NCBI RefSeq assembly: GCF_029382225.1
Contig: NZ_JARLTC010000015.1
Span: forward strand, 62,001-126,000
Reading direction: 5' to 3'
Source of the DNA: Spongiactinospora sp. TRM90649
GTDB lineage: Bacteria > Actinomycetota > Actinomycetes > Streptosporangiales > Streptosporangiaceae
DNA: 64,000 bases
Under the pieces are notes generated by a model that saw only the letters and a program-made list of their open reading frames with translations, had not been told where the DNA came from and did not search any database. The position numbers and the translations under genes were made by a program. Positions 1 to 6,831 of the stretch are shown here, one piece after another. Numbering within the stretch: the stretch's first letter is position 1; each line of letters opens with the position of its first letter.

Positions 1-33
1 CTCGTCGGGAGTGAGGCGGTCGGTGGCGGTCAT
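1..33 (-). CDS. 5' end of an unidentified protein (runs off the window)
   Basis: An ATG at 33 on the minus strand opens a frame that stays open to the window edge and encodes MTATDRLTPDE. Its start overlaps the stop codon of the upstream flavoprotein gene (ATGA-type overlap), so the two are probably translationally coupled. Eleven residues are too few to assign a family. Confidence 0.55.
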   Translation of the reverse strand, partial: MTATDRLTPDE

Positions 34-1688
34 TGGGCCTCCAGGTAGCGGTGGATCAGCGACACCGCCATCGCGCCCTCGCCGACCGCCGAGGCGACGC
101 GCTTGACCGAGGTCGCGCGCACGTCTCCGGCCGCGAACACGCCGGGCATGCTGCTCTCCAGGTGGTAGGGGGCGCGCGGGAGGGTCCAGCCAACGGGACG
201 CCGGCCGTCGGCGAGCAGGTCGGGCCCGGTGATCACGAAGCCGCGATCGTCGCGCTGGACGGCCCCGTCGAGCCAGTCGGTGCGCGGCTCGGCGCCGATG
301 AAGACGAAAAGCCAAGAGGTCTCGACGGTTCGCTTCTCGCCGGTGGTGGCGTCGCGCAGGACCAGCCGTTCCAGGTGCTCCCCGCCCTCACCCGCGACGA
401 CCTCGGTGCACGTGTGCACCTCGATGGCGTCGATGGCCTCGATCTGCTCGACCAGGTACTGCGACATGCCGCGCCGCAGGTCGCCGCCCCGGATGAGGAT
501 GTGGACACGGCTGGCGTAGCGGGAGAAGTAAACCGCGGCCTGGCCCGCCGAGTTGGCCCCGCCGACGATGTAGACCTCGCTGTCGGCGCAGCTCGGGGCC
601 TCGGTGGCGGCGGAGCCGTAGAACACGCCGCGGCCGGTCAGCTCGGCCAGCCCGGGGGCGGTGAGCATGCGATACGACACCCCGGTGGCCAGGACGACGG
701 TGTGCGTGGTGATCGACGTGCCGTCGGAGAAGCGCAGCACCCGGCTGGACCCGCCGCTTTCCAGCCCGATCGCCTCGCAGGTGGTGATCAGCTCGGCGCC
801 GAACTTCAGCGCCTGCCGCCTGGCCCGCTCGGTGAGCTGGGCGCCGGAGACGCCGTCGGGGAAGCCCAGGTAGTTCTCGATGCGGCTGCTCTGCCCGGCC
901 TGGCCACCGGTGGCGCGCTGCTCGACCAGCACGGTGCGCAGCCCCTCGGAGGCGCCGTAGACGGCCGCGCCCAGCCCGGCCGGTCCGGCGCCGATCACGA
1001 CCAGGTCGTAGAAGTCGGCGGCGGGGGTGGTGCTGAGGCCGATCCGCGCGGCCAGTTCGGTGACCGACGGCGCGGCCAGCGACTTGCCGTCCGGGGTGAT
1101 CACCACGGGGACGGAGTCGGTGCCGAGCCCGGCGGCCGACAGCAGCCGCTCGCCTTCGGGCTCGTCGGCCAGCAGCCAGCGGTAGGGGACCAGGTTGCGG
1201 GCCAGGAAGTCGCGGATCTTGAAGGAGGGCGCGGACCAGCGGTGCCCGACCACTCGCACCTCGTCGGCCGCGGCCTCGGGGGAGGAGAGCCAGGCGTCGA
1301 GCAGGCCGTCCACGACGGGGTAGAGCTTTTCCTCCGGCGGGTTCCACGGCTTGAGCAGGTAGTGGTCCACGTCGACGATGTTGATCGCGTCGATGGCGGC
1401 GTCGGTGTCGGCGTAGGCGGTCAGCAGCACGCGGCGGGCCATGGGGAACAGGTCCATCGCGGCTTCGAGGAACTGGATGCCGTTCATGTGCGGCATCCGA
1501 TAGTCGGCGAGCATGACCGCGACCTGCTCGCCTCTCAGTTTGATCTCGCGCAGCGCGTCCATCGCGGCTTCGCCGGAGTCGGCACGGACCACGCGGTAGC
1601 GGTCACCGTAACGGCGGCGCACGTCGCGGGCCACTGCCCGGGAAACGGCAGGATCGTCGTCAACGGTGATGATCGCCGGGTTAGCCAT
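30..1688 (-). CDS. response-regulator receiver / thioredoxin-reductase-like flavoprotein fusion
   Basis: The 552-residue protein begins with a CheY-like receiver domain (about 1-125; acidic pocket VDDD and phospho-acceptor Asp in LADYRMP near residue 62). A thioredoxin-like segment follows (about 145-220), then a class II pyridine-nucleotide reductase with an FAD fold (VIGAGPAGLGAA near 231) and an NAD(P)-binding fold (VGGANSAGQAA). In classical thioredoxin reductases the region after GRGV carries a redox CxxC. Here it reads GRGVFYGSAATEAPSC with no CxxC, so dithiol reduction by the usual route is unlikely. It lies 26 bp after the Rieske gene on the same strand and its stop overlaps the next gene, so the three may form one redox operon. 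The electron partner is unknown. Confidence 0.85.
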   Translation of the reverse strand: MANPAIITVDDDPAVSRAVARDVRRRYGDRYRVVRADSGEAAMDALREIKLRGEQVAVMLADYRMPHMNGIQFLEAAMDLFPMARRVLLTAYADTDAAIDAINIVDVDHYLLKPWNPPEEKLYPVVDGLLDAWLSSPEAAADEVRVVGHRWSAPSFKIRDFLARNLVPYRWLLADEPEGERLLSAAGLGTDSVPVVITPDGKSLAAPSVTELAARIGLSTTPAADFYDLVVIGAGPAGLGAAVYGASEGLRTVLVEQRATGGQAGQSSRIENYLGFPDGVSGAQLTERARRQALKFGAELITTCEAIGLESGGSSRVLRFSDGTSITTHTVVLATGVSYRMLTAPGLAELTGRGVFYGSAATEAPSCADSEVYIVGGANSAGQAAVYFSRYASRVHILIRGGDLRRGMSQYLVEQIEAIDAIEVHTCTEVVAGEGGEHLERLVLRDATTGEKRTVETSWLFVFIGAEPRTDWLDGAVQRDDRGFVITGPDLLADGRRPVGWTLPRAPYHLESSMPGVFAAGDVRATSVKRVASAVGEGAMAVSLIHRYLEAQ

Positions 1689-1694
1689 GGTAAT

Positions 1695-1700
1695 ACTGTA
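1695..1700 (-). promoter_or_regulatory. possible -10 element for a leaderless transcript
   Basis: Read on the minus strand, TACAGT lies exactly 7-12 nt before the ATG of the flavoprotein gene, and no Shine-Dalgarno sequence is visible. This is the arrangement of many actinobacterial leaderless mRNAs, where transcription starts at the A of the ATG. The -35 region is weak. Confidence 0.35.
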
Positions 1701-1714
1701 ATCAGGAAAAGGGA

Positions 1715-2629
1715 CTAACCGTGCTGGGCGGGACGCACCTGGATGACCCCGTCACGCCGGATGCGGGTCTGGAACGCGGGCTGAGGCGCGGTGGCCGGGC
1801 CGTGCACCACCTTGCCGTCGGAGAGCCGGAACGTGCTGCCGTGCCAGGGGCAGACCACGCACGTCGTGCCGTCCTCGCTGACCAGGCGGCCCTGGTGCAG
1901 GGGCCCGGCGAGGTGGCTGCAGTGGTCGGCGAGGATGGTGACGTTCTCGCCGGTGCGCAGCACGAACAGGTCGATGTAGCCGAGGCGGCGGGCCACCGGG
2001 CGGCCCTCCGGCAGGTCCTTCAGCTCGCACAGGTTGTGCCAGCCGAGCGGCACCAGGTGGGTGACCTGCTCGGCGTGGTTGGCGCCCGCGGCCTGCCGGT
2101 AGGCGAGGTGGCCCCCCAGGACGCCGCCGAGGCTCGCCGCGCCGAGTCCCGCGTAGGCCAGCAGCCTGCCGGCGCGCTCGCGGCCCGCCAGTCGCAGGGC
2201 CAGGGAGCCGCTGTACAGCGTCACGGCCCCGATGTTGGCCAGCGCGTGGGCGAAGCCGACCCGCTGCTGCTCGATGTGCAGGACCGACCAGTCGGTGATG
2301 CCCGCCGCGGCGGCGGGCGCTGCCCCGGCCAGGCCGGTGGCCAGCACGGTGCGGGCGGCGCGGGGGTCGGCGCCGGTGGCGTCCAGGACGGCGGTGGCCA
2401 CCCAGCACCCGAGGGTGACCGTGGCCATCGGCGGATGCGCGGGCGCGCCGGTCGGCACCCCGTGCAGCAGGTCGCGGAGAACGCCTTTGCCGAGCTTTTC
2501 CCTGATCGCCCTGGACAGCGCCCTGATCGGGCGGTCGAGGGCGGTCGAGCGCTCAAGCCGGCCGGTGAGATCGACCTTGGGCAGCATTCCCCTCTGGTAG
2601 CGGGCCCCCTTTTGGACAGTCTCCTCCAC
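1715..2629 (-). CDS. DUF2231 membrane protein with C-terminal Rieske [2Fe-2S] domain
   Basis: The 304-residue protein has an N-terminal half of DUF2231 type (HGVPTGAPAHPP and several hydrophobic helices). The C-terminal Rieske domain has both cluster motifs: CSH near residue 235 and CVVCPWHGSTF near 255, giving two Cys and two His ligands. It is probably a membrane-anchored electron carrier. The GTG start at 2629 is preceded by a G-rich Shine-Dalgarno. The downstream flavoprotein on the same strand is a plausible redox partner by position, but this is inference. All cluster ligands are present. Confidence 0.85.
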   Translation of the reverse strand: MEETVQKGARYQRGMLPKVDLTGRLERSTALDRPIRALSRAIREKLGKGVLRDLLHGVPTGAPAHPPMATVTLGCWVATAVLDATGADPRAARTVLATGLAGAAPAAAAGITDWSVLHIEQQRVGFAHALANIGAVTLYSGSLALRLAGRERAGRLLAYAGLGAASLGGVLGGHLAYRQAAGANHAEQVTHLVPLGWHNLCELKDLPEGRPVARRLGYIDLFVLRTGENVTILADHCSHLAGPLHQGRLVSEDGTTCVVCPWHGSTFRLSDGKVVHGPATAPQPAFQTRIRRDGVIQVRPAQHG

Positions 2630-2684
2630 GATTGCCCCCTTTCCGTGTGACTCACCTACCCGGACATCGGGGGGCGAACACCGG

Positions 2685-3278
2685 CTAGGAGGGGGCCAGG
2701 TGGCCTTGGCGTACCGACTGCTCTACGAGCCGGGCGGCGTAGGCGCCGAGCTCCGGAGCGCCCTCCTCGATGATCTTCACCTTCTCCATCACCTGGGCCT
2801 GGGTGACCTTGTAGAGCGGCCATGTGCCGCCCTCGGTGCGGTGGTTGGCGATCATCGGGGCGATCCGGTCGAGCGCCTTGGCGAACCGGGCCTCCGGCGT
2901 GCGGCGCTCCTCGAACTCGTCCCACAGCTCGCGGAGCGGGGCCGCCTGGTCCTCTGGCAGCAGCCCGAAGATCCGCTCGGCGGCGGCGCGCTCGCGTTCG
3001 GCCTGGCCGGCGGCCAGGGAGTCGTCATAGATGAAGGTGTCGCCCGCGTCGATCTCCACGATGTCGTGGACCAGCAGCATGGCCACCACGCGGGCGAGGT
3101 CGGTCTCCGGCGGGGCGTACTCGGCCAGGGTCATCGCCAGCATGCCCAGATACCAGGAGTGTTCGGCGTCGTTCTCGCGTCGTGATCCGTCCATCAGCGT
3201 GTTGCGCCGGATCACTCGCTTCAGCTTGTCGATCTCGATGAGGAAGTCGATCTGTGCATGCAGCCGCGCGTCACTCAC
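2685..3278 (-). CDS. HD-domain hydrolase, HDDC2/YfbR-like
   Basis: The 197-residue protein carries the HD-domain metal-binding residues in order: the first His in ENDAEHSWYLGML near residue 40 and the HD pair in LLVHDIVEIDAGDT near 70. Helix spacing and the RRNTLMDGSRRENDAEHSW segment match the HDDC2/YfbR group, several of which are 5'-deoxynucleotidases. The substrate here is not proven. Translation starts at a GTG. The gene ends 55 bp before the Rieske gene on the same strand, so it may share its transcript. Confidence 0.8.
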   Translation of the reverse strand: MSDARLHAQIDFLIEIDKLKRVIRRNTLMDGSRRENDAEHSWYLGMLAMTLAEYAPPETDLARVVAMLLVHDIVEIDAGDTFIYDDSLAAGQAERERAAAERIFGLLPEDQAAPLRELWDEFEERRTPEARFAKALDRIAPMIANHRTEGGTWPLYKVTQAQVMEKVKIIEEGAPELGAYAARLVEQSVRQGHLAPS

Positions 3279-3368
3279 GCGTCCAGCCTAGTGGGACGTT
3301 GATCAACCGGTGGCGGAGTTCGCCGCCCCGACGGCGAACGTTGTGCTCACGGTCACCGAATCTCGCTG

Positions 3369-3403
3369 GGGAAGCCCCGGAGAGTGGCCCTCCGGGGCTT
3401 CCC
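3369..3403 (-). terminator. strong GC-rich hairpin terminator
   Basis: A perfect inverted repeat (GGGAAGCCCCGGAG and its complement, with a loop of about 7 nt) lies directly downstream of the minus-strand membrane-protein gene that ends at 3418. There is no long U-tract, as is common in actinomycetes. Confidence 0.65.
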
Positions 3404-3417
3404 GGCCGGCGCGACGG

Positions 3418-4074
3418 TCAGCCGGCCTGGGGGAGAAGCAGCGTGGCCGCTCGGGTATCAGGGGGCTCCTCCATCTCACGCGAGGAAGGCACGCGCACCC
3501 ACCGATTTCCGGCGATGTCACGTGGCAGGGCGTCGTCCCTGCGGACGATCTCCACGGAGACCAGGTTGGCCCGCCGCCGGTGCCGCGCGACCCGCACCCG
3601 GCGGGCGAAGCAGGCCGCCTCCAGCTCCCCGGCGAACGCCTCGAAGTCCTCGGCGCAGATGCCCGCCCTGGTCAGGATCAGCGCCCGCTCACCGGTAGGG
3701 GTCGGGGTGATCCACAGCACCAGCGGGATCCGCCCTCTCGTCGTGTGCATCGTCGTCTCCAGGCACACCGCCTGGATCCGGTGCCGCGAGAACACGCACC
3801 AGAAGTGCGCCACAACCCACCCCCGCCCCGAACGCGTCGCGGCCGGCACCGACACCGCCCCGGAGAGGACGGCGAAGGCCCACCAACTCCCGTTCGTCAC
3901 GGCGGCCACGGTCACCGCGACCACCACCGCGCCCAGCACCAGCAGCCCGATCTCGGTCCGCCACCGCCACAGCGACACCACCGGCCGACCCCGCCCCACC
4001 GCGGGCATCACCCCCCGCGCCGGATACGGATTGTTCCTCGGGTTCCTCTGATTCCGCGGGTCACGCCGCCACAT
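3418..4074 (-). CDS. membrane protein of actinobacterial conjugative-element type
   Basis: The protein has 218 residues from the ATG at 4074, chosen because GGGAGGT lies about 8 nt upstream and the overlap with the preceding gene is then only 14 bp. A Trp/Arg-rich N-terminus leads to two adjacent hydrophobic segments (about 30-70). After these come the blocks FWCVFSRHRIQAVCLE, GRIPLVLWITPTPTGERAL and RRANLVSVEIVRRD. From memory, this pattern is typical of a membrane protein found beside the FtsK/TraB translocase in actinomycete integrative and conjugative elements. No translocase, integrase or att site is visible nearby, so it looks like an element remnant. The exact role is unknown. Confidence 0.6.
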   Translation of the reverse strand: MWRRDPRNQRNPRNNPYPARGVMPAVGRGRPVVSLWRWRTEIGLLVLGAVVVAVTVAAVTNGSWWAFAVLSGAVSVPAATRSGRGWVVAHFWCVFSRHRIQAVCLETTMHTTRGRIPLVLWITPTPTGERALILTRAGICAEDFEAFAGELEAACFARRVRVARHRRRANLVSVEIVRRDDALPRDIAGNRWVRVPSSREMEEPPDTRAATLLLPQAG

Positions 4075-4324
4075 TGCCCGGCACCTCCCGCTCCTCCCGT
4101 CCGTCCTCCTCGACACCGTGAAGGGCGCGCAGCCGGTCGGCCTTGAGCTGGTCGAACCGCGGATCCCGATACCGGCGCTGCCCGAAGCCGCCCTTGATGA
4201 CGGTCCACCCGATCCGGTGGGCGAACTCGTCCTCCTCCATGCAGATCTCGCGATCCACCCTGTCGATGAGATCCAGAACCCAGGACTTGATTAGAGCTAC
4301 TCCCTTGGTACCTTGTGAGTACAT
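4061..4324 (-). CDS. small uncharacterised protein upstream of the conjugative-type membrane protein
   Basis: The 87-residue protein starts at the ATG at 4324, which has GAAGGAAG about 6 nt upstream. It is charged and soluble-looking, with a conserved-looking core (DREICMEEDEFAHRIGWTVI, then FGQRRYRDPRFDQL). Its 3' end overlaps the start of the membrane-protein gene by 14 bp, implying coupled translation. I do not recognise the family. Small proteins of this kind often precede the membrane protein in integrative elements. Confidence 0.55.
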   Translation of the reverse strand: MYSQGTKGVALIKSWVLDLIDRVDREICMEEDEFAHRIGWTVIKGGFGQRRYRDPRFDQLKADRLRALHGVEEDGREEREVPGNVAA

Positions 4325-4369
4325 AGGACGCTTCCTTCGTGGACTCGATACGAAGCTCTTGTGGACTTG

Positions 4370-4399
4370 ACCGGGTCGGTGGCCGCCGACCCGGTTTTT
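4370..4399 (+). terminator. rho-independent terminator facing right, with no obvious parent gene
   Basis: ACCGGGTCGG, a 6-nt loop and CCGACCCGGT form a perfect 10-bp stem followed by TTTTT, so it works on the plus strand. The only nearby gene to its left is on the minus strand, in whose 5' leader this hairpin sits. It could end an antisense RNA or be left over from a lost plus-strand gene. Confidence 0.7.
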
Positions 4400-4857
4400 C
4401 CGTGTGCGCGCCCTCCCGGACACGCGTCAGCGTACGGGCCGTGCTGAGTCGCTCTCTGCCAGTGATCGTGTGAGCGGGGATCGCCCCCTATGACCCGATA
4501 GTCCCCCCGCGCATACCAGCTCCGCAAGTGCTCTAGCAAGTTAAAAAGCAATAAACTTTACAAATGCTGCGATCAATGCGGTGCATGTTCTCATGCAAGT
4601 TGCATTTGGCATCCGCCTCGGGTGTGCGCGGTCGAGGGTCCAGGTGGCCTGCGCGTGGCACGGTGTGTGAACAAAGGTCTACCCGGAGTTGGGCTTGTGG
4701 CAACCTTCGTACCGGTATCCACGGGGAGAAACTTAAGGCGGCGTGTGCACCGTGTCGTGCAACTTGCAGGTACGATAAGTGTCGGAACTCTTCACACGAT
4801 GGGGTTCTACCACACTGTGTAGTCATAAGACTGCATTGCGACAAGGGGGTCCGGGCG
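4400..4857. other. gene-free divergent promoter region, AT-richer than its surroundings
   Basis: About 460 bp separate the minus-strand element genes from the XRE regulator. An AT-rich patch near 4540-4570 and two TGCAA-N-TTGCA palindromes (4594-4604, 4758-4768) are visible. Open frames here have poor codon use and look non-coding. Confidence 0.5.
4593..4768. promoter_or_regulatory. pair of palindromic putative operators
   Basis: ATGCAAGTTGCAT (4593-4605) and TGCAACTTGCA (4758-4768) contain the same 11-bp palindrome TGCAASTTGCA, 164 bp apart, upstream of the XRE gene. They are good candidates for autoregulatory binding sites. No binding data are implied. Confidence 0.45.
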
Positions 4858-5715
4858 GTGCCCGAGCGTGGCAGTCCGACCGTCCGCCGGCGCAGGCTCG
4901 GTCAGGAGCTCCGTCGGCTGCGGGAAAACGCCGGCATGACGGGCGACCAGGTCGCGGAGCGGCTTAGCTGGTCCGCTTCGAAGGTCAGCCGGATGGAGAC
5001 CGCCAAGACGATGCCGCGAAGGGCCGATGTCCAGGCCCTGACGTCGCTGTACGGAGCGGACGAGGCGAAACAGCACGAGTTGCTCGGCCTGCTCCGGGAC
5101 GCCGCGAGAAAAGGATGGTGGGAGGACTTCTCGGATTCACTGCCCGACGAGCTGACAACGCTGCTCGGGCTGGAGGCGGACGCGGTCTTCGCACGCAACT
5201 GGGAACCTCAGATCGTGCCAGGGCTTCTCCAGACGGAGGAGTACGCCTACGAAGTGATCCGGGCGACACAACCGATCACGCGAATCCCGCCGGGGGAGGT
5301 CCGGACCCGGATCGAAGCCCGGATGGCGCGGCAGCAACTGATCCTCAGGGCGGAAGAACCACTCGTCCTGTGGGTTGTGCTGGACGAATCAGTGCTGCTG
5401 CGGCGGTTCGGCGCGGTATCGGTGATGCGGCGCCAACTGGAGCGCCTGATCGAGGTGTCGCGCATGCCGAACATCCGCGTGCAGATCCTCCCGCTCGACG
5501 CCGGTCACCCGGTGAACACCAGCTCCTTCTTTCACCTGCGCTTCCCGGAATTCCACGACGTGGTCTACCTGGAATCGCTCTACAGCGCACGCTTCGTAGA
5601 GGACGAAGGACTGGTCTACGGATACGAGATCGCCTTCGACCATCTCCGGACGGAGGCGGCCGGCGTCGACGCTTCTCGCGAGCTCATTGAGAAGAGAATC
5701 GAACGTTGGAAATAG
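4858..5715 (+). CDS. XRE-family HTH / DUF5753 regulator
   Basis: The 285-residue protein has an N-terminal Cro/CI-type helix-turn-helix (about 12-70, LGQELRRLRENAGMTGDQVAERLSWSASKVSRMET written in parts: LGQELRRLRENAGM, DQVAERLSWSASKVSRME). A DUF5753 domain follows (about 95-280, with the typical IVPGLLQTEEYA and SFFHLRFPE blocks). The GTG at 4858 is preceded by AAGGGGG. It is followed by a DUF397 gene; XRE-DUF5753/DUF397 pairs such as whiJ-type loci of Streptomyces act in development, and some behave like toxin-antitoxin modules. Palindromes upstream suggest self-control. Confidence 0.85.
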   Translation: MPERGSPTVRRRRLGQELRRLRENAGMTGDQVAERLSWSASKVSRMETAKTMPRRADVQALTSLYGADEAKQHELLGLLRDAARKGWWEDFSDSLPDELTTLLGLEADAVFARNWEPQIVPGLLQTEEYAYEVIRATQPITRIPPGEVRTRIEARMARQQLILRAEEPLVLWVVLDESVLLRRFGAVSVMRRQLERLIEVSRMPNIRVQILPLDAGHPVNTSSFFHLRFPEFHDVVYLESLYSARFVEDEGLVYGYEIAFDHLRTEAAGVDASRELIEKRIERWK

Positions 5716-5782
5716 GCGGCCAGGCGACTGTGTGCCGCCACCGCAGCGGGAATCGATGACGCTTCCCGTAAAGGGAGAAATA

Positions 5783-5989
5783 ATGGAAGAAATCGACCTC
5801 TCCGGCGCCGCCTGGAAGAAGAGCGAGCGAAGCGCTGCCAATGGTAATTGCGTTGAGGTCGCCCGGCTTCAGGCTGGAAACGTCGGCGTCCGCGACAGCA
5901 AGGCGCCGCGTGGGCCGGTCCTCATATTCACCAGCAGCGAATGGGACGCTTTTGTTGGCGGCGTCAAGGACGGTGAGTTCGACCTGTAG
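5783..5989 (+). CDS. DUF397 small protein
   Basis: The 68-residue protein is a complete DUF397 domain: LSGAAWKKSERSAANGNCVEVARL at the start (shown here as LSGAAWKKS and NCVEVA), then VGVRDSK, LIFTSSEWDAFV and GVKDGEFDL at the end. The ATG at 5783 has AGGGAG about 6 nt upstream. It lies 67 bp after the XRE/DUF5753 gene, its usual partner, and the pair is probably one transcript ending at the hairpin downstream. DUF397 proteins are thought to bind or antagonise the XRE partner. Confidence 0.85.
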   Translation: MEEIDLSGAAWKKSERSAANGNCVEVARLQAGNVGVRDSKAPRGPVLIFTSSEWDAFVGGVKDGEFDL

Positions 5990-6002
5990 CCGACAGGGAC
6001 AC

Positions 6003-6030
6003 TGCGGCGGCCTCCCGTAGGGTCGCCGCA
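6003..6030 (+). terminator. hairpin terminator after the DUF397 gene
   Basis: TGCGGCG and CGCCGCA form a 7-bp stem enclosing a smaller CCC/GGG stem, 13 bp after the DUF397 stop and between convergent genes. Confidence 0.55.
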
Positions 6031-6070
6031 CGTTCGGCGGGTCCCCAGACCGCCAATCCCGAAAATCGCG

Positions 6071-6595
6071 TCACCCCTCGGCGTGAAAGCCCCGCCGGGT
6101 CACCCTGCGCCACAGCGCCCAGACACCCACCACTCCGGCCGCCCCCAGCTCGGCCGTGACCAGTCGCTCACGTATCTCGCCGGTCTCCGGTGACTTCTCC
6201 GATGTCTCCTCGCGGACCGGAGGGGGTAGCCGGGCGTTCTGAAACTCCGAGTTCATGATCTCGTAGAACCGGCGCATCCGTTTGCTCTTCACCGCGTCCA
6301 TGCGGTGCCTCCTGGTCTGCTCCCAGAAGAGATAGCCGGGGCGCGTGGCGAGGAAGTCGGCCCGGATGTACTCCCGCAGCACGTCGTCCGGCATTTCGCC
6401 CAGCTCGTAGAGCATCTCCCAGTAGGACAGGATCAGGTTCAGGTAGAGATGCCGGCGGGTCTCCTCGTCCGAGCGTGAGAGGTCGAGAGAGCCCCAGCAC
6501 CGCAGATACACCGGGTCGTTCAAGGCCATGGAGAGAATTTGGGCGTGATAGCCGCGCTCGGCCTCTTTGCGGGTGGCGCGGTTGGCCGGCGTCAA
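6071..6595 (-). CDS. DUF6082-like protein with uncertain, possibly truncated N-terminus
   Basis: The frame is open from 6730, but its first part overlaps a hairpin (6719-6746) and an antisense DUF397 relic, so it is unlikely to be coding from there. The conserved core starts near GYHAQILSMALNDPVYLRCW and includes LNLILSYWEMLYELGEM, VLREYIRADFLATRPGYLFWEQ and a C-terminal FYEIMNSEF block. A hydrophobic stretch lies near the C-terminus (ELGAAGVVGVWALW). This resembles the actinomycete DUF6082 family, which normally has an N-terminal membrane segment that I do not see. A TTG at 6595 or the ATG at 6529 are possible starts, neither with a convincing ribosome site. It may be a broken copy. Confidence 0.5.
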   Translation of the reverse strand: MTPANRATRKEAERGYHAQILSMALNDPVYLRCWGSLDLSRSDEETRRHLYLNLILSYWEMLYELGEMPDDVLREYIRADFLATRPGYLFWEQTRRHRMDAVKSKRMRRFYEIMNSEFQNARLPPPVREETSEKSPETGEIRERLVTAELGAAGVVGVWALWRRVTRRGFHAEG

Positions 6596-6617
6596 GGAAG
6601 GTGAGTTCGACCTCTGA
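6588..6617 (+). pseudogene. C-terminal relic of a second DUF397 gene
   Basis: On the plus strand the codons read GVKEGEFDL followed by a stop, matching the end of the intact DUF397 gene (GVKDGEFDL, 5960-5989) at 25 of 27 nucleotides. No recognisable upstream part remains. It lies antisense to the head of the DUF6082-like gene. Confidence 0.5.
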
Positions 6618-6718
6618 TGCCTTTCCTCAAGGGGTGCGGCCGGTCCGGAAAGGGGCCGGGTTAGCCGCAATAGCGGACCCCGCTCTGGCCGGACTCGGCT
6701 CGTCTTTCCGGCCGGCGG

Positions 6719-6785
6719 CCGGGGCGGCATTCGCGCACCGCCCCGGCCCTTTGGTCACGGACGAGCCTCTCGCAGCTCGCCGTGA
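6719..6785 (-). terminator. tandem hairpins downstream of katA
   Basis: Two stems follow the catalase gene on the minus strand. One is at 6755-6785 (TCACGG-A-CGAG paired with CTCGCCGTGA). The other is at 6719-6746 (CCGGGGCGG paired with CCGCCCCGG). Confidence 0.55.
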
Positions 6786-6831
6786 CAGTACCGGCCTTCT
6801 CCGTTTCCGGGTTCTTCCCGGCTCTGGGTGG

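Noticed and set aside
4564..4857. N-terminal extension of the XRE protein from an ATG at 4564
   Set aside because: The extension has poor codon bias, covers the palindromes and promoter region, and the HTH domain begins normally after the GTG at 4858.
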